This document shows, in pieces, positions 52,486-63,530 of a DNA stretch of 64,000 nt. Within the stretch, counting starts at the first letter, position 1, and every line of letters begins with the position of its first letter. The notes below the pieces were generated by a model, which saw nothing but the letters and a program-made list of their open reading frames with translations, was not told the DNA's origin and ran no database searches. The stretch comes from Prorocentrum cordatum (Eukaryota > Sar > Dinophyceae > Prorocentrales > Prorocentraceae), in assembly GCA_963575745.1 (NCBI GenBank), contig CAUYUJ010011225.1:47501-111500 (forward strand), given 5' to 3'. Both the position numbers and the translations under genes were made by a program.

Positions 52486-53100
52486 GGGCGTTTCGCTTGG
52501 GACATCCTGGCAACTTGCCTGGTTGGGTTCCTGTTGTGGCCTGGCCGGACTTGGTCTTGCCTGGTTTGGCTGGGCGCCCCGCCTGAGACGTCCTCGCAGT
52601 TTGCCTTGTTGGGGCCCTAGTTTGGCATGGTTGGGGGCTGGTTCCGTCTGAGATGTCCTCACATTTTGCCTGGTGTGCTTTGTTTCCAGTGCGGTATCGC
52701 CTGAGACGTCCTGGCAATTTGCCCTGTTTGGGTTTGTTTTTGCCTGGTTTGGCTTGGTTTCGGCGCAGTTTCGCTTGTGACGTCCTCACGATTTCCCTCG
52801 TTGGGCTTGGCTTGTGCGCAGTTTCGCCTGAGACGTCGTTACGATTTGCCTGGTTCGGCAGCGATTTTGCTTGAAACGTGACCGCAAATGGGTTGATTTG
52901 GATTCGTTATGATCTGGGGTGGGCTTGCAGCGTCCTCATAATTGGCCTGGTTTGATACGGTCCTGGCGGCATCTCGCCTGAGAGGTTCTCTGCATGTGTC
53001 CCGCATGATCCAGGTTGGGCCCCTTCCGCCTGAGATGTTCCGTCATATACCTTGGCTTGGCTCCTTCGAGGCGCAATTCTCGCCTCAGGATCCCACGTAA
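52486..53100. repeat. Degenerate GAGACGTCCTCRCAATTTGCCTGG repeat array
   Basis: About ten diverged units with GARACGTCCTC...TTGCCTGGTT at spacing of roughly 50-80 bp (for example near 52503, 52586, 52650, 52706, 52776, 52831 and 52927). Many carry GTTTCGCCTGAGACGTC. Confidence 0.75.
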
Positions 53101-53540
53101 TCAGCGATGGACGGCTGAGTCCGACCGCAGCGACGAGTAGCCCAAGCCAGGGCCAAACAAGAGATCCATAACCGCAGCCGCGAAAAGCACTGAGCGCAGC
53201 GTCGCTCAGTAGAAACTGGGTGCAAGCTATGCGGTGTAAGCTGTGTGATGCGAGCTGAGTGGCGCCTACTATGCGAAATCAGCTATGGGGTTGAAGCGGT
53301 GCGGCGGAAATCGTGCGGTGCAAGTTCTGTGGTGGACAGTGTAAGGTGGAAGCTGAGTTGTGTAAGCTGTATGCACTGTGCAACCCCACGCCTCGCCCTC
53401 GCTAAGAAAGTGCTGGCTGCAAGCCGGCGCTGGCCCGTGGACCAGCGCTGGGAGAAATTTCTATCGAGGATCCAGTAATCCCGGCGTTAGGAGAGAAGTG
53501 AGGATACGTAAGTTTCCCAGTGTGTTTCTAGCAATCTATC
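53101..53540. other. Unassigned stretch
   Basis: GTGTAAGCTGTGTGATGCGAGC-like short repeats lie at 53215-53385. The rest shows nothing recognisable. Confidence 0.45.
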
Positions 53541-53860
53541 TTGTGCTATACCTGTGGAGCAATATATATTATGCAATCTAAGTGGTGCAATCGAAGTTAT
53601 GTAAACTATGTAGTGCAATTTGTGTGGTGCCATCTCGATTGTGCTATCTTTGTGGAGCAGTCCATGTGGTGCAATAAGTGTGGTGCAATCTATGTTGTGC
53701 AATATGTGTTGCGTAATCTATGTGGTGCAGTATACGCGGTACAGTCTTTGTGGTGCGCGAACTATGTGGTGCAACCAACGTGGTGCAATCTGTGGGGTGC
53801 AGTCTATGTTGTGCAACATCTGTTGCGCAATCTACGTGGTGCAATCTAAATGATACAACC
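53541..53860. repeat. TGTGGTGCAATCTA minisatellite
   Basis: About 18 copies of a 14-24-bp unit, TATGTGGTGCAATCTATGTT and variants. Related stretches lie at 55680-55780 and 59540-59695, each just before or after a higher-order unit. Confidence 0.85.
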
Positions 53861-53869
53861 AATCACTTG

Positions 53870-55477
53870 CTCAACTTAAAACTGTCCTCTCCACTGCTCG
53901 TCCAAACATCCCACCCTCCCACCAGCAACTTGGTCGCAAGACCTCTTACGACCGTGACAGTAGGTACCAGATGGAACTTGGCAACGACATCGACGCCGAC
54001 GACGACAGCGACAACGAAGACGACGACGCCGACAACGACGACGACGACGACGCCAATGACGACGACGACGACACCGACGACGACGACGCCGACGCCGACG
54101 ACGCCGACGACGACGACGCCGACGACGACAACGAAGACGACGACGACGTCGCCAACGAAGACGACGACGACGAGGGAGGAGGGAGGACGACGACGGCGAC
54201 AACGACGACAACGACGACAGAGGAGGGACGACGGCGACGACGCGAACGACGAAGGAGGGAGGACGGCGACGCCGACGACGACAACGACGAGGGAGGAGGG
54301 AAGACGACGACGACGACGACGGCGACGAAACAGGAGGGACGACGACGAGACGCCGACGACGGACGACGACGACGACGAGGGAGGAGGAAGGACGACTACG
54401 GCGACAACGACGACGGAAACGACGACGACGCCAAAGAGGACGACAGGACGATGACGGGGAAAGACAGGACGACAACGGCGACGACCGCGACGACGACGAT
54501 GGAGGAGGGAGGACGGCGACGACGACGACGACGACGCAAGCGCGCGCGCACGCTTTTGTTGAACATCCGTGTTGCGAAGCCTTGTCTTTTTGTATGTTTT
54601 TCGGACACTCGATTTTGAAGTATTTCGAACACCCCAGGTTTTTCAAGGATTTCGGCATGCGCGCGCGACGACGCGCGCGCGTTCACTTCGGCTTCTTTTC
54701 GTTGCAGAGGATTCTCGCGACGGCACGCGCGCAAGGGCGTTCGAACGATTTTTAACATGCGCGCTCCAAGCCTTAAGCTGAAAATCTTTGCAAGAGCGCG
54801 CGCGTAAGCTTTTTTTGAACATCCGTGTTGCGAAACCATGTGTTTTTGTATGTTTTTGGAGCTCGATTTTGACATCCTTCCGACATGGAAGGTTTTTGAA
54901 GGATTTCGGCATGCGCGCGCGACGACGCTCGCGCGTGCTTTTCGTCGCACTTTTTGCAGAGGATTCTCGCGACGGCACGCGCGCAAGGGCGTTCGAAAGA
55001 TTTCGACATACGCGCGCGCGAAGCCCGTTTGGTAGGATTTTCTGAAATGTTTGAAAACCCATGATTTTCTTAAGAATTCGCAAGAGCGCGCGCCGAAGCT
55101 TTTTTTAATAACCCGTGTTGCGAAACCCAGTGCTTTTGTATGTTTTAAAATTTGGGAGCTCGATTTTGACATCCTTCTGACACCGAAGGTTTTTGAAGGA
55201 TTTCGGCATGCGTGCGCGACGACGCGCGCGTGCACAAGTCGTCCTGTTTTTTGCAAGGGATTATTGAACATGGGTGGTTTTTGATGAGCGAGTCCGCGCG
55301 CATTGTATCTCCTGCAGGGGATGGCGGGGGGGGGTCGATACCGGGTTTGGTTGGGATAGTACGAATTCGCAGGTAGGATGGACACTGGGGTCAGAACCCT
55401 ATGTGTTTTGCATCGGTTCCCGGGGGATCTTTAACCCAGGGGGGGAGTGGTATAATTTATTTGCGGGACGGGGAAAT
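53870..55477 (+). repeat. Higher-order repeat, unit 1
   Basis: Ordered modules: anchor TGCTCGTCCAAACATCCCAC (53898); CGA/ACGACG tract (~53975-54535); three ~250-300-bp subunits starting GCGCGCG...CATCCGTGTTGCGAA (54537, 54795, 55085); and a GATGGCGGGGGG...TGGGATAGTACGAA end module (55318). Confidence 0.8.
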
Positions 55478-55642
55478 GACCACAGCCACTGTTTTTTGTT
55501 TGCGCCGCCTTTCAGCCCGCCGAAAAAGAAGCAGTGGTTGTGGCCATCTCCCTGGTGCCAAGCTCAGCGAACATGACCACAACCACTGCTTTGTTTCTGC
55601 TGGCTGGACGGCGGCAACAAAAGAAAAGCAGTGGCTGTGGCC
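55478..55642. repeat. Two adjacent hairpins with the same arms
   Basis: GACCACAGCCACTG (55478) pairs with GCAGTGGTTGTGGCC (55531-55545). TGACCACAACCACTGC (55574-55589) pairs with GCAGTGGCTGTGGCC (55628-55642). The arms are therefore interchangeable. Confidence 0.75.
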
Positions 55643-55679
55643 GTTTTCGCGCCCCGTTTATATTTTTTACAATAGAAAG

Positions 55680-57170
55680 GATAATCTATGTTGTGCAATG
55701 CGTGTGGAACAATCGACGCATGGTGCAACGTATGCTGTGCATTATATACGCGGTGCAATCTATGTGGTGCAATCCACTTTGAATGTCTTGAAGCTGTCCT
55801 CTCCACTGCTCGTGCAAACATCCCATTCTCCCACCCGCAAGTTGGTCGCAATACCTCTTAAGACCGTGACGGTAGATACCGAATGGCACTTGGCAGCGAC
55901 ACCGACGCCGACGACCACAGCGACAACGACGACGACAACGCCGACGACGACTGCGACGACGCCAACGACGACGACACCGACGACGACGATGACGACGACA
56001 CCGACGACGACGACGACGACGACGACGACTTCGACGACGACGACGACGCCGACGCCGACGACGACGACGCCGACGACGACGCCGACGACTACGACGACGA
56101 CGACGACGCCGACGACGACGACGCCGACGACGACGACGAAGACGACGACGTCGCCAACGAAGACGACGACGAAGGAGGAGGGAGGACGACGACGGCGACA
56201 ACGACGACAACGACGAGGGAGGAGGGCGGACGGCGACGACGCGAACGACGAAGAAGGAGGGAGGACGGCGACGCCGACGACGACAACGATGAGGGAGGTG
56301 GGAAGTCGACGACGACGACGACGCGACAAAATAAGAGGGACGATGACGACGCCGACGACGGACGACGACGACGACGAGGGAGGAGGAAGGACGACTACGG
56401 CGACAACGACGACGGAAACGACGACGACGCCAAAGAGGACGACGACGACGACGACGACGGGGAAAGACAGAGGACGCCGACGGCGACGACGACGACGACG
56501 AGGGAGGAGGCAGGACGGCGACGACGACGACGACGCAAGCGCGCGCACGCTTTTGTTGAAAATCCGTGTTGCGAAGCCCTCTCTTTTTGTATGTTTTTTG
56601 GACACTCGATTTTGAAGTCTTTCCGAAACCGAAGGTTTTTAAAGGATTTCGGCATGCGCGCGCGACGATGCGCGCGTTCACTTTTTTTTTTGCAGAGGAT
56701 TCTCGCAAAAGCACGCGCGCAAGGGCGTTCGAACGATTTTTAACATGCGCCCGCCAAGCCCGCTTGGTAGTATTTTCCGAAAATCTTTGCAAGAGCGCGC
56801 GCGTAAGCTTTTTTAGAACATCCGTGTTGCGAAACCACGTGTTTTTGTATGTTCTTTTAGGAGCTCGGTTTTGACCCGATTTTTGAAGGATTCCAGCATG
56901 CGCGCGACGACGCACGCGTGTGCATTTCGTCATTTTTTGGCAAGGGAGTCTAATTCTTGCTGATGAACGGGAGTGCGCGCATAGTTTTTTTGCAGAGGAT
57001 GGCGGGGGGGAGTCGTACCGGCCTGGCTGGGATAGTATGAACTCATATCTAGGATGGACGATGGGGCACAATCGTTTGTAAATTTCAATACGAAAAGGGT
57101 GACTGTTAACTCAGGGGGGAGGGGTCGACTCTATCCTTCTTTTAGAAAGGAGAATTGACCACGCTGCGCC
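55680..57170 (+). repeat. Higher-order repeat, unit 2
   Basis: TGTGGTGCAATC stretch (55680-55780), anchor TGCTCGTGCAAACATCCCAT (55810), CGA tract (~55890-56535), two GCGCGC...TCCGTGTTGCGAA subunits (56537, 56793) and a GATGGCGGGGGG end module (56998). Confidence 0.8.
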
Positions 57171-58060
57171 CCGCGTGACCACCTCCCATGCTCGTGCAAA
57201 CATTCCACCCTCCCACCCGCATCTTGGTCGGCAAAACTCATAATGTCGCGGCTGCGGTTGCAGCGTGGAGCTCGTCCCCAGATTTCATCGACTTCGCTGG
57301 CACGTGGACCGTCGTGGCGCGGGCAAAATCCATATTTCTGGAGGCGGCGCGGACGACAGCGTCGACAAACGACGATGAAATGGCTGGCATAACTCATAAG
57401 GTCGCGAGTACAGCTGCAGCGTGGAACTCCTCCGATCATTTCATCGTGTTCGTTGGCGCGCGGACGGTCGTCGCGCGGGCAAAACCCATTTTGCGGGAGA
57501 CAGCACGGACGACGGCGTCGACAAACGACGATGAGAATGATCGCGTCGCTACCGGCGGCAATGGTGACGATGATGGTGCCCCGCATGCTATCATTTGACA
57601 GGGATCATGCCTCTGGCAAGCGCACGAGGGCATCGGAATAAGTTCGACAAGCGGGCGCGAAGGCCTCCTTGGACATGAAAGTTATGAAAACAACATTGGG
57701 TTGCCTAGGAATCCGCAAGAGCGCGCGGGATGACATGTTGGAACTTTTGTTGAAAGCCATCGAACGCAAGCAACAGACTTTGGAAGGATTTCGTCTTGCG
57801 CGCGCGCAAAGTGACCCGCGTGGTATGCCCTCAAAAGATTTCGTGCGTTCAGCTCACGTTGGATCGACGCGTGTGCACCGCGTGCTAGTATTTAGCGGGA
57901 ATGGAGGGGGGACCCGATACCGGGACTAGCTGGGATGGTATGATTTCAAATGGAAAATGAATAAACAAGGCAGGTTCCTGCGTAGGTTGCAATGCCCCAG
58001 GGGTGAGCGGCAATCCCGGAGAGGGGGGTATAATCGAATTGGGTTTGGTTACAACAAACG
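57171..58060 (+). repeat. Higher-order repeat, unit 3 (short form)
   Basis: Anchor TGCTCGTGCAAACATTCCAC (57189). In place of the CGA tract there is a 156-bp direct duplication (copies from about 57238 and 57394, sharing GCAGCGTGGARCTC and GTCGACAAACGACGATGA). Diverged subunit sequence lies at 57715-57850, then an end module (57905-57955, GATACCGGGACTAGCTGGGA). Confidence 0.7.
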
Positions 58061-59535
58061 CGTAGACACAACCCGTGCTCTTGCAAACATCCCACCCGTC
58101 CACCCGCAACTTGGTTTGCGAAACCCATAAGGTGGCGATTGCGATGCGTGCTCGGCGTTGGTTGGTGCGTGCCTGCGGCCGCGCCAACCCGCGCACGCGC
58201 GCGCAGCGGCCAGCGTGTTTGGTGCGACCGACGCGGCGGCGGTGGCGCTGATCGTTGGGCACATACCAGCGGGCATTTCATTGCGAGTCGGCAACTTGGG
58301 CTGGCGCGGTATCGTGGCAACGTCGACAACGGTAGACGTCGCGGGCCTTTTCTCCAACGACATTCGACGACCACAACGACGACGACGACAACACCGACGA
58401 CGACGACGCTGACGCTGACGACGACGATGATGACATCGCCGACGGCGACAACGACGACGACGACGCCGCCGACGACGACGACGACGACGCCGACGACGAC
58501 GACGGCGACGACGACGGCGACGACGAAGACGACGACTACGACGACGACGTCGCCAACGAAGACGACGACGACGAGGAAGGAGGGAGGACGACGACAGCAC
58601 CGACGACGACAACGAAGAGGGATGTGGGAAGACGACGACGACGACGACGGCGATGAAATAGGAATGACAACGACGAAGTGCCGACGAAGACGACGAGGGA
58701 GGACAGACGACCACGGCGACAACGACGACGGAAACGACGACGACGCCAAGACGACGGCGACGACGACGAGGAAAGACAAAGGACGACGATGGCGTCGACG
58801 ACGACGTGGGGGGAGGGAGGACGGCGACGACGACGACGCAAGCGCGCGCACTTTTTTGTTGAAAATCCGTGTTGCGAAGCCCTGTGTTTTTGTATGTTTT
58901 TTGGACACTCGATTTTGAAATCTATCCGGAACCGGAGGTTCTTCAAGGATTCCGGCATGCGCGCGCGACGGCGCGCGCTTCTGCACTCCTCCTTTTTTCT
59001 GGGGGCAGAGGATTCTCGCGACGGCACGCCCGCAAGGGCGTTCGAAAAATTTCGACATGCGCGCGCACGAGCCCCGTTTTGTAGTTTTTTGGTTGTTGAT
59101 TTTTTTTTGGGAAAAAACCGATGGTTGTCGCCCAATATTTAGCAACAGCGCGCGCGTAAGGTTGTTTAGAAAATCCGTGTTGCGAAGGTTTTTATTCTCG
59201 GAACTCGATTTTTAAATCCTTCCCGAACCATCGGTTTTTAAAAAGGATTTCGGCATGCGCGCGCGACGACGCGTGCGTGTGCACTTCGTTTTTTATTTAC
59301 GTTTTTTCCCACAAGGGATTATTGGCAACTTGTGCTTTTTGGTAAACGAGTGTGCGCGCTTAGTAGTTTCTTGCAGAGGATGGCGGGGGGGAGTGGTACC
59401 GTTCTGGCTGGGATAGTATGAGTTCATATTTAGAAAGGGCAATGGAGCAGAACCATATGCAAACTGCAATACCAAAAGGTGTCCCGTTAATGCCGGGGGG
59501 GGTAGAGTCTATTCTTTTTTGGAAGCGAGAATTCA
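58061..59535 (+). repeat. Higher-order repeat, unit 4
   Basis: Anchor TGCTCTTGCAAACATCCCAC (58078), a non-repetitive insert (58135-58350), CGA tract (~58365-58835), two TCCGTGTTGCGAA subunits (58840, 59145) and a GATGGCGGGGGG end module (59379). Confidence 0.8.
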
Positions 59536-59700
59536 GAGAGGATAGTATACGCGATGCGCAATCTACGTGATGCACGTCGACGTGGCGGAATTTGTGCTGT
59601 GCAGCTCATGTTGGACAATCTATGTGGTGCAGCCGACGCGGTGCAATCAACGTCGTGCAATCTATCTTGTGCAGTCTATGTGGTGCAGCTGCTGGTTTTA
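59536..59700. repeat. TGTGGTGCAATCTA minisatellite (third stretch)
   Basis: Units such as TATGTGGTGCAGCCGACGCGG continue the pattern of 53541-53860 and probably open a fifth, truncated higher-order unit. Confidence 0.75.
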
Positions 59701-61260
59701 GCAAACGAGTTGACATAGCCGATGGTTTTCCAAACATCCCACTGGTAGGGCCGTGGAATGCGCACAACCCGACCCCGAGAGTTCCCCCAACAACATAGAT
59801 GGCATCGCGCAGGTTTCCTCATCTTGGGATTTGGTATCACGAGGGTATCCTCAACCAGGGGGGCTTGCATCCTTTTCTGATCGCACGTTGCAGGTGGCTC
59901 CGTTTACCTGCGGTCGGTCAGCTTCGGGGGGCTTCTGGATGACGGCAGCGGCTGCGCAGCGGGCGCTTCTATGCAAGGCGGTTCGTCTGGCGCCCACGTT
60001 TTGACGGGCGCTTGAGATCGGCCCCGCGTTTCGTTCGCGCGCGGGCGCAGTCCGCGTCTCCCAGTCTTACGTTTTTTTGGCGTCGTGCCTGCAATTTTGG
60101 TGGGTGGCATGGTGGGTATCGATCGAATCGGTTTGTGTCGGCCGTCCCCCATCGGCCTCGCTCAGTTGAGCTTGGATAGATTTCGGCTGGTTTCGGTCGG
60201 TGTCGGTTTGCTTCGATCGGTTTCGGTCGTTCTTCGATGGCGTCGGTCGATCTCAATGGATCTGGGGCGCGGCTGCGCGAGTCCGCGGTTGAGCGAAGCC
60301 GAGCGACCGATGCCGAACGAGGTCGACCGAATCATACATACGGCGGCAGAAAACAGTCGAGACCGATCCAGACAGCTGAGACCCGTTAGGACCGACCGAG
60401 ATTGTTTGGGCCTTTTCGATGCTGCGCCCGCCCCGCACGCAGTTCGCAGGGCGGAGCGGTTCCCAGCGCGCCCGCGCATTCGATCTCGGTTCGTGGGCGG
60501 GGAAAGACTTGCTAGACATGCCACGCGGGGCGTTGCTCTCGGCCGTCGTAGCCCCCCTTTGTTTTTGACGGCGCCTCTGGGTTTTACCAAGGTCCGCGGG
60601 CTCATTTAATATTTCGCGTTGACGAAGTGACGGGTTCATGTTAACAAACATTCGCCGTGCGCGTGTCGAACGTCAGTTTTCGACTCGGCTGCAGTTTGCA
60701 GAGAAATCAACGTCAATCGTTCGTTGGAAATGTCGCGCGAACAGCGCCCATACTTTTTCTTTTTTCCCCGGCTGCGATTTTGTTGGGAAGTGTAATAAGA
60801 TTGGCAAGTTGTTGCTGGCGTTGTTCGGAACACCCCGAACGAACATTACGCAATTTACCAATATCGACGCGAGATTGGGCCTCGGATTGCGTGGGCGAGT
60901 TCGCCGACGCTAGCGTCACGTCGGGCAGCCCAATCAGCGCTTGCACGTAAGGGACTTGACGTTTCATGGTGAACGATGGGGCTCCGCCGAGGTTTTGCAT
61001 TGTTGCCGCCCGCGTTGCCTTGCTCGTGCCTCGTGTCCACCTCGCGCTGGGTTGGGTCGCCGTGGTTCCACCGCTCTGTCGCGAGTGCCGCTTCGTTGGC
61101 GCCTCGCGGGCGCCTCGTGGGCGTCCCGTGCGCAGGCCGGGTCCGCCAACGTTTCGCCGCGTTCCCGCTTACGCTGCCGCGCGGGCGCCTCGCGGGCATG
61201 TCGCGCGGGTCTACCGGAATGCGGCCGCGGTGCCGCTCGCGCCGAGGCGCGGAATTTCGT
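59701..61260. other. Unassigned stretch
   Basis: TTTCGGTCGGTGTCGG-like words repeat at 60180-60250. Otherwise no repeat family or gene is recognised. Open frames are Arg/Ala-rich and overlap on both strands. Confidence 0.45.
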
Positions 61261-61525
61261 TCAAAGAATTATCCCTCCCTCCCTCCCTCCCTCCCTCCCT
61301 CCCTCCCTCCTTCCGCCCTTCCCTGATTTCGGTTTTCCTTCCTCCCCTCTGTCCTTCCTCCCATCGCCTTTTCCTGCCCTCCCTCCCTCCTTGCTTCCCT
61401 CCCTCCCTCTCCCTCCCCTCCCCCCTTCTGCCGCTCCCCCCATCGTCCCTCACCATCCCCCTTCCTCGTTCCTCCCCTCCCCCTCCTCCGTCCGACCTTC
61501 CTTCTCCCCCCTCCTCCTTTGTTAA
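61261..61525. repeat. CCCT pyrimidine tract
   Basis: TCCCTCCCTCCC runs at 61264-61312, then pyrimidine-rich DNA to 61525; the complement is GGGA-rich. Confidence 0.9.
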
Positions 61526-62533
61526 TCAGCAGCAGCCTCATTGCAGGAGGCATGGCACGCGTTGGTCTTTGGGAATCTGCTTCGAGGGACTCGGGTTGTC
61601 AGTTAGCCGCAATACCTCCTCGGTTCGTCCTGGACGCTCGCGCGTTGGCTCGCTGGTGCGGATCGTTTCCGCTTCGCCGTCGACGAAAAGCTTATCTTAC
61701 GCATTGTGTGCTGTTGTCGGCCTTCATGTACTCAACGCTGCAGGGCCTCATTGGGCATGTAACCAGCCTCCGTGGCGGTCGCGGTGCCGGGGGATCCTCT
61801 TGAGGCGGGGGGGGGGGGGTCGGGATGTCAGTTCCTGCTCCTGCTCTTGAGCCATCTTGGGGCGTTCTTGGGCTCTCAGAGGCCGTGCTGTGACATCCTC
61901 GAGCTGCCAGGGAGCTTGTCTGGCCGTTTTGGAATCCTCTTGAACGCCTCTGGGCCGTTTGGGAGCCACGTTGGTAATTGGCGTGGCTCTCTGGTAGCGC
62001 TGAAGACCAGAAGTAACACGAATGCCAACGTAAGGTATGGAATGACGCGGTGGGTTCTCATCTGCGTGCTGCTCGTGCATATCTTAGGGGTTTCTTCGGG
62101 ACAATTTCGAGGCGTAGTGTTGCCGCCCTGAGCTATGTTAGGGGACATCTTGGGCGCATTGGGGCGTTTCTGGGTTGTCTTTTGGGCGCCTCAGGCACTT
62201 TATGCGCACCTCGGGGTTCCCATGGCCCGTCTTGGGGTATCTGGCTTTGGGGAAGTTGAGGCGGAAGAACCCAAAGGTTTGCAATGGCGCCGAACATATT
62301 TGAACGCGTGGAGCGCGCACCCGTGGCTGCAAGCAGCGCGCATTTGAAAACAGGGCGCGTTGCGCCCCAGAACTTCCAGAACCTTGGGAAACACCAGAAG
62401 CCGCATTTCCAGACACCGTTGAGGTTCCGTCTGGCATACGCGAAATCCGGTTGAGGCTTGTTGTCTGTTGTTTCACAAGCAAAACGGCCCGGTTGATAGT
62501 AAGTTGGCTGTACACGCGGTTTGGGGCCAGGCT
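61526..62533. other. Unassigned stretch with CTTGGG words
   Basis: CTTGGGGCGTTC-type words at 61845-61975 and 62145-62240 surround a non-repetitive segment with a 29-codon ORF (62042-62131) that looks like a signal peptide. No gene is recognised with confidence. Confidence 0.4.
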
Positions 62534-62915
62534 GGTTGATACCAAAACCGGAGTGGTTAAAAAAGCATGGTTGATACCAAAAACAGAGTGGTTGATACCA
62601 AACGCCGCAATGGTTGATACCAAGAAAAGAGTGGTTGATACCAAAAAAAAGATGGTTGATACCAAAAAAAGAGTGGTTGATACCACGGATTTGGGTTGAG
62701 CGACGTCACGTGGCATCAACCAAAAAATTGGTATCAACCGGCGGAAAACTGGCATCAACCGGCGAAAAAATGGTATCAACCGGCGGAAAATTGGTATCAA
62801 CCGGCGCGAACGTGTGGTATCAACCGGCACAAAGTGGTATCAACCACCAGAAAAATGGTATCCACCGGCTGAAAAGTGGTATCAACCAGCGGAAAGTGGT
62901 ATCAACCGGCAGCCA
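62534..62915. repeat. Mirror-image arrays of GGTTGATACC boxes
   Basis: Left array: GGTTGATACC at 62534, 62569, 62590, 62612, 62633, 62654 and 62675. Right array, as its complement GGTATCAACC or one-base variants: 62712, 62730, 62751, 62772, 62793, 62816, 62836, 62857, 62878 and 62898. The period is about 21 bp. Left boxes are followed by CAAAAA, right boxes by GGCGGAAAA. Confidence 0.95.
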
Positions 62916-63365
62916 AATAGTAGCACACGTGCGATGCCACGCTTCTTGCGACGTCGACGTCAGATTGCCCGCGGCGCCCTGGACTGGCCCTCATTGTACT
63001 CTGGGCCCTTATTTGCACGTACTCTCGGACCCAGGGGGCCTCGCATGAGAACTCCTCGTCTCTGTTGCTGCACCCCGTCAACGCTTGCAGAAAACAACGT
63101 CCGAGGCATCGAGGGGGATGCAGCTAGGTCACCATATGAGTATCCTGTTCCCTCGAATGTTTCTCTCCAGCGCGGTGCTCCTGACACCTGACACGCTCCC
63201 GCGTCAGCGCCGCACACGATCTTAGCCTATCTCTGCAACAGTTGCACGTGCCGATGGCATGCGTTACTCGATACATTTCCCCCTAGCACAGCAGGAGGGG
63301 GAGGAGACATAATCCGCTGCCCTTCAGGAAGGCTATCCTCAGCACACCCGCGTGATGACGACCTA
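62916..63365. other. Unassigned stretch
   Basis: No repeat or gene is recognised. Confidence 0.5.
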
Positions 63366-63530
63366 GCGCGATAACACCACAGTTGGATAACATTATGTGC
63401 TCTAACCTAGTTATATATCACTTAGTGGGATAGCGCTGAGTGGGGTAACGCTCCGCAGGATAACGCTGAGGCGTTATCCAACTTAATGGGATATAACGTC
63501 AGTTATCCCACTAAGTGGGATAACGCCCGA
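63366..63530. repeat. GGATAAC palindrome cluster
   Basis: GGATAACGC-TGAG-GCGTTATCC (63459-63480) is a perfect hairpin. CACTTAGTGGGATAGC (63420-63435) pairs with GTTATCCCACTAAGTG (63503-63518). GTGGGATAACGC recurs directly at 63516. Confidence 0.85.
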
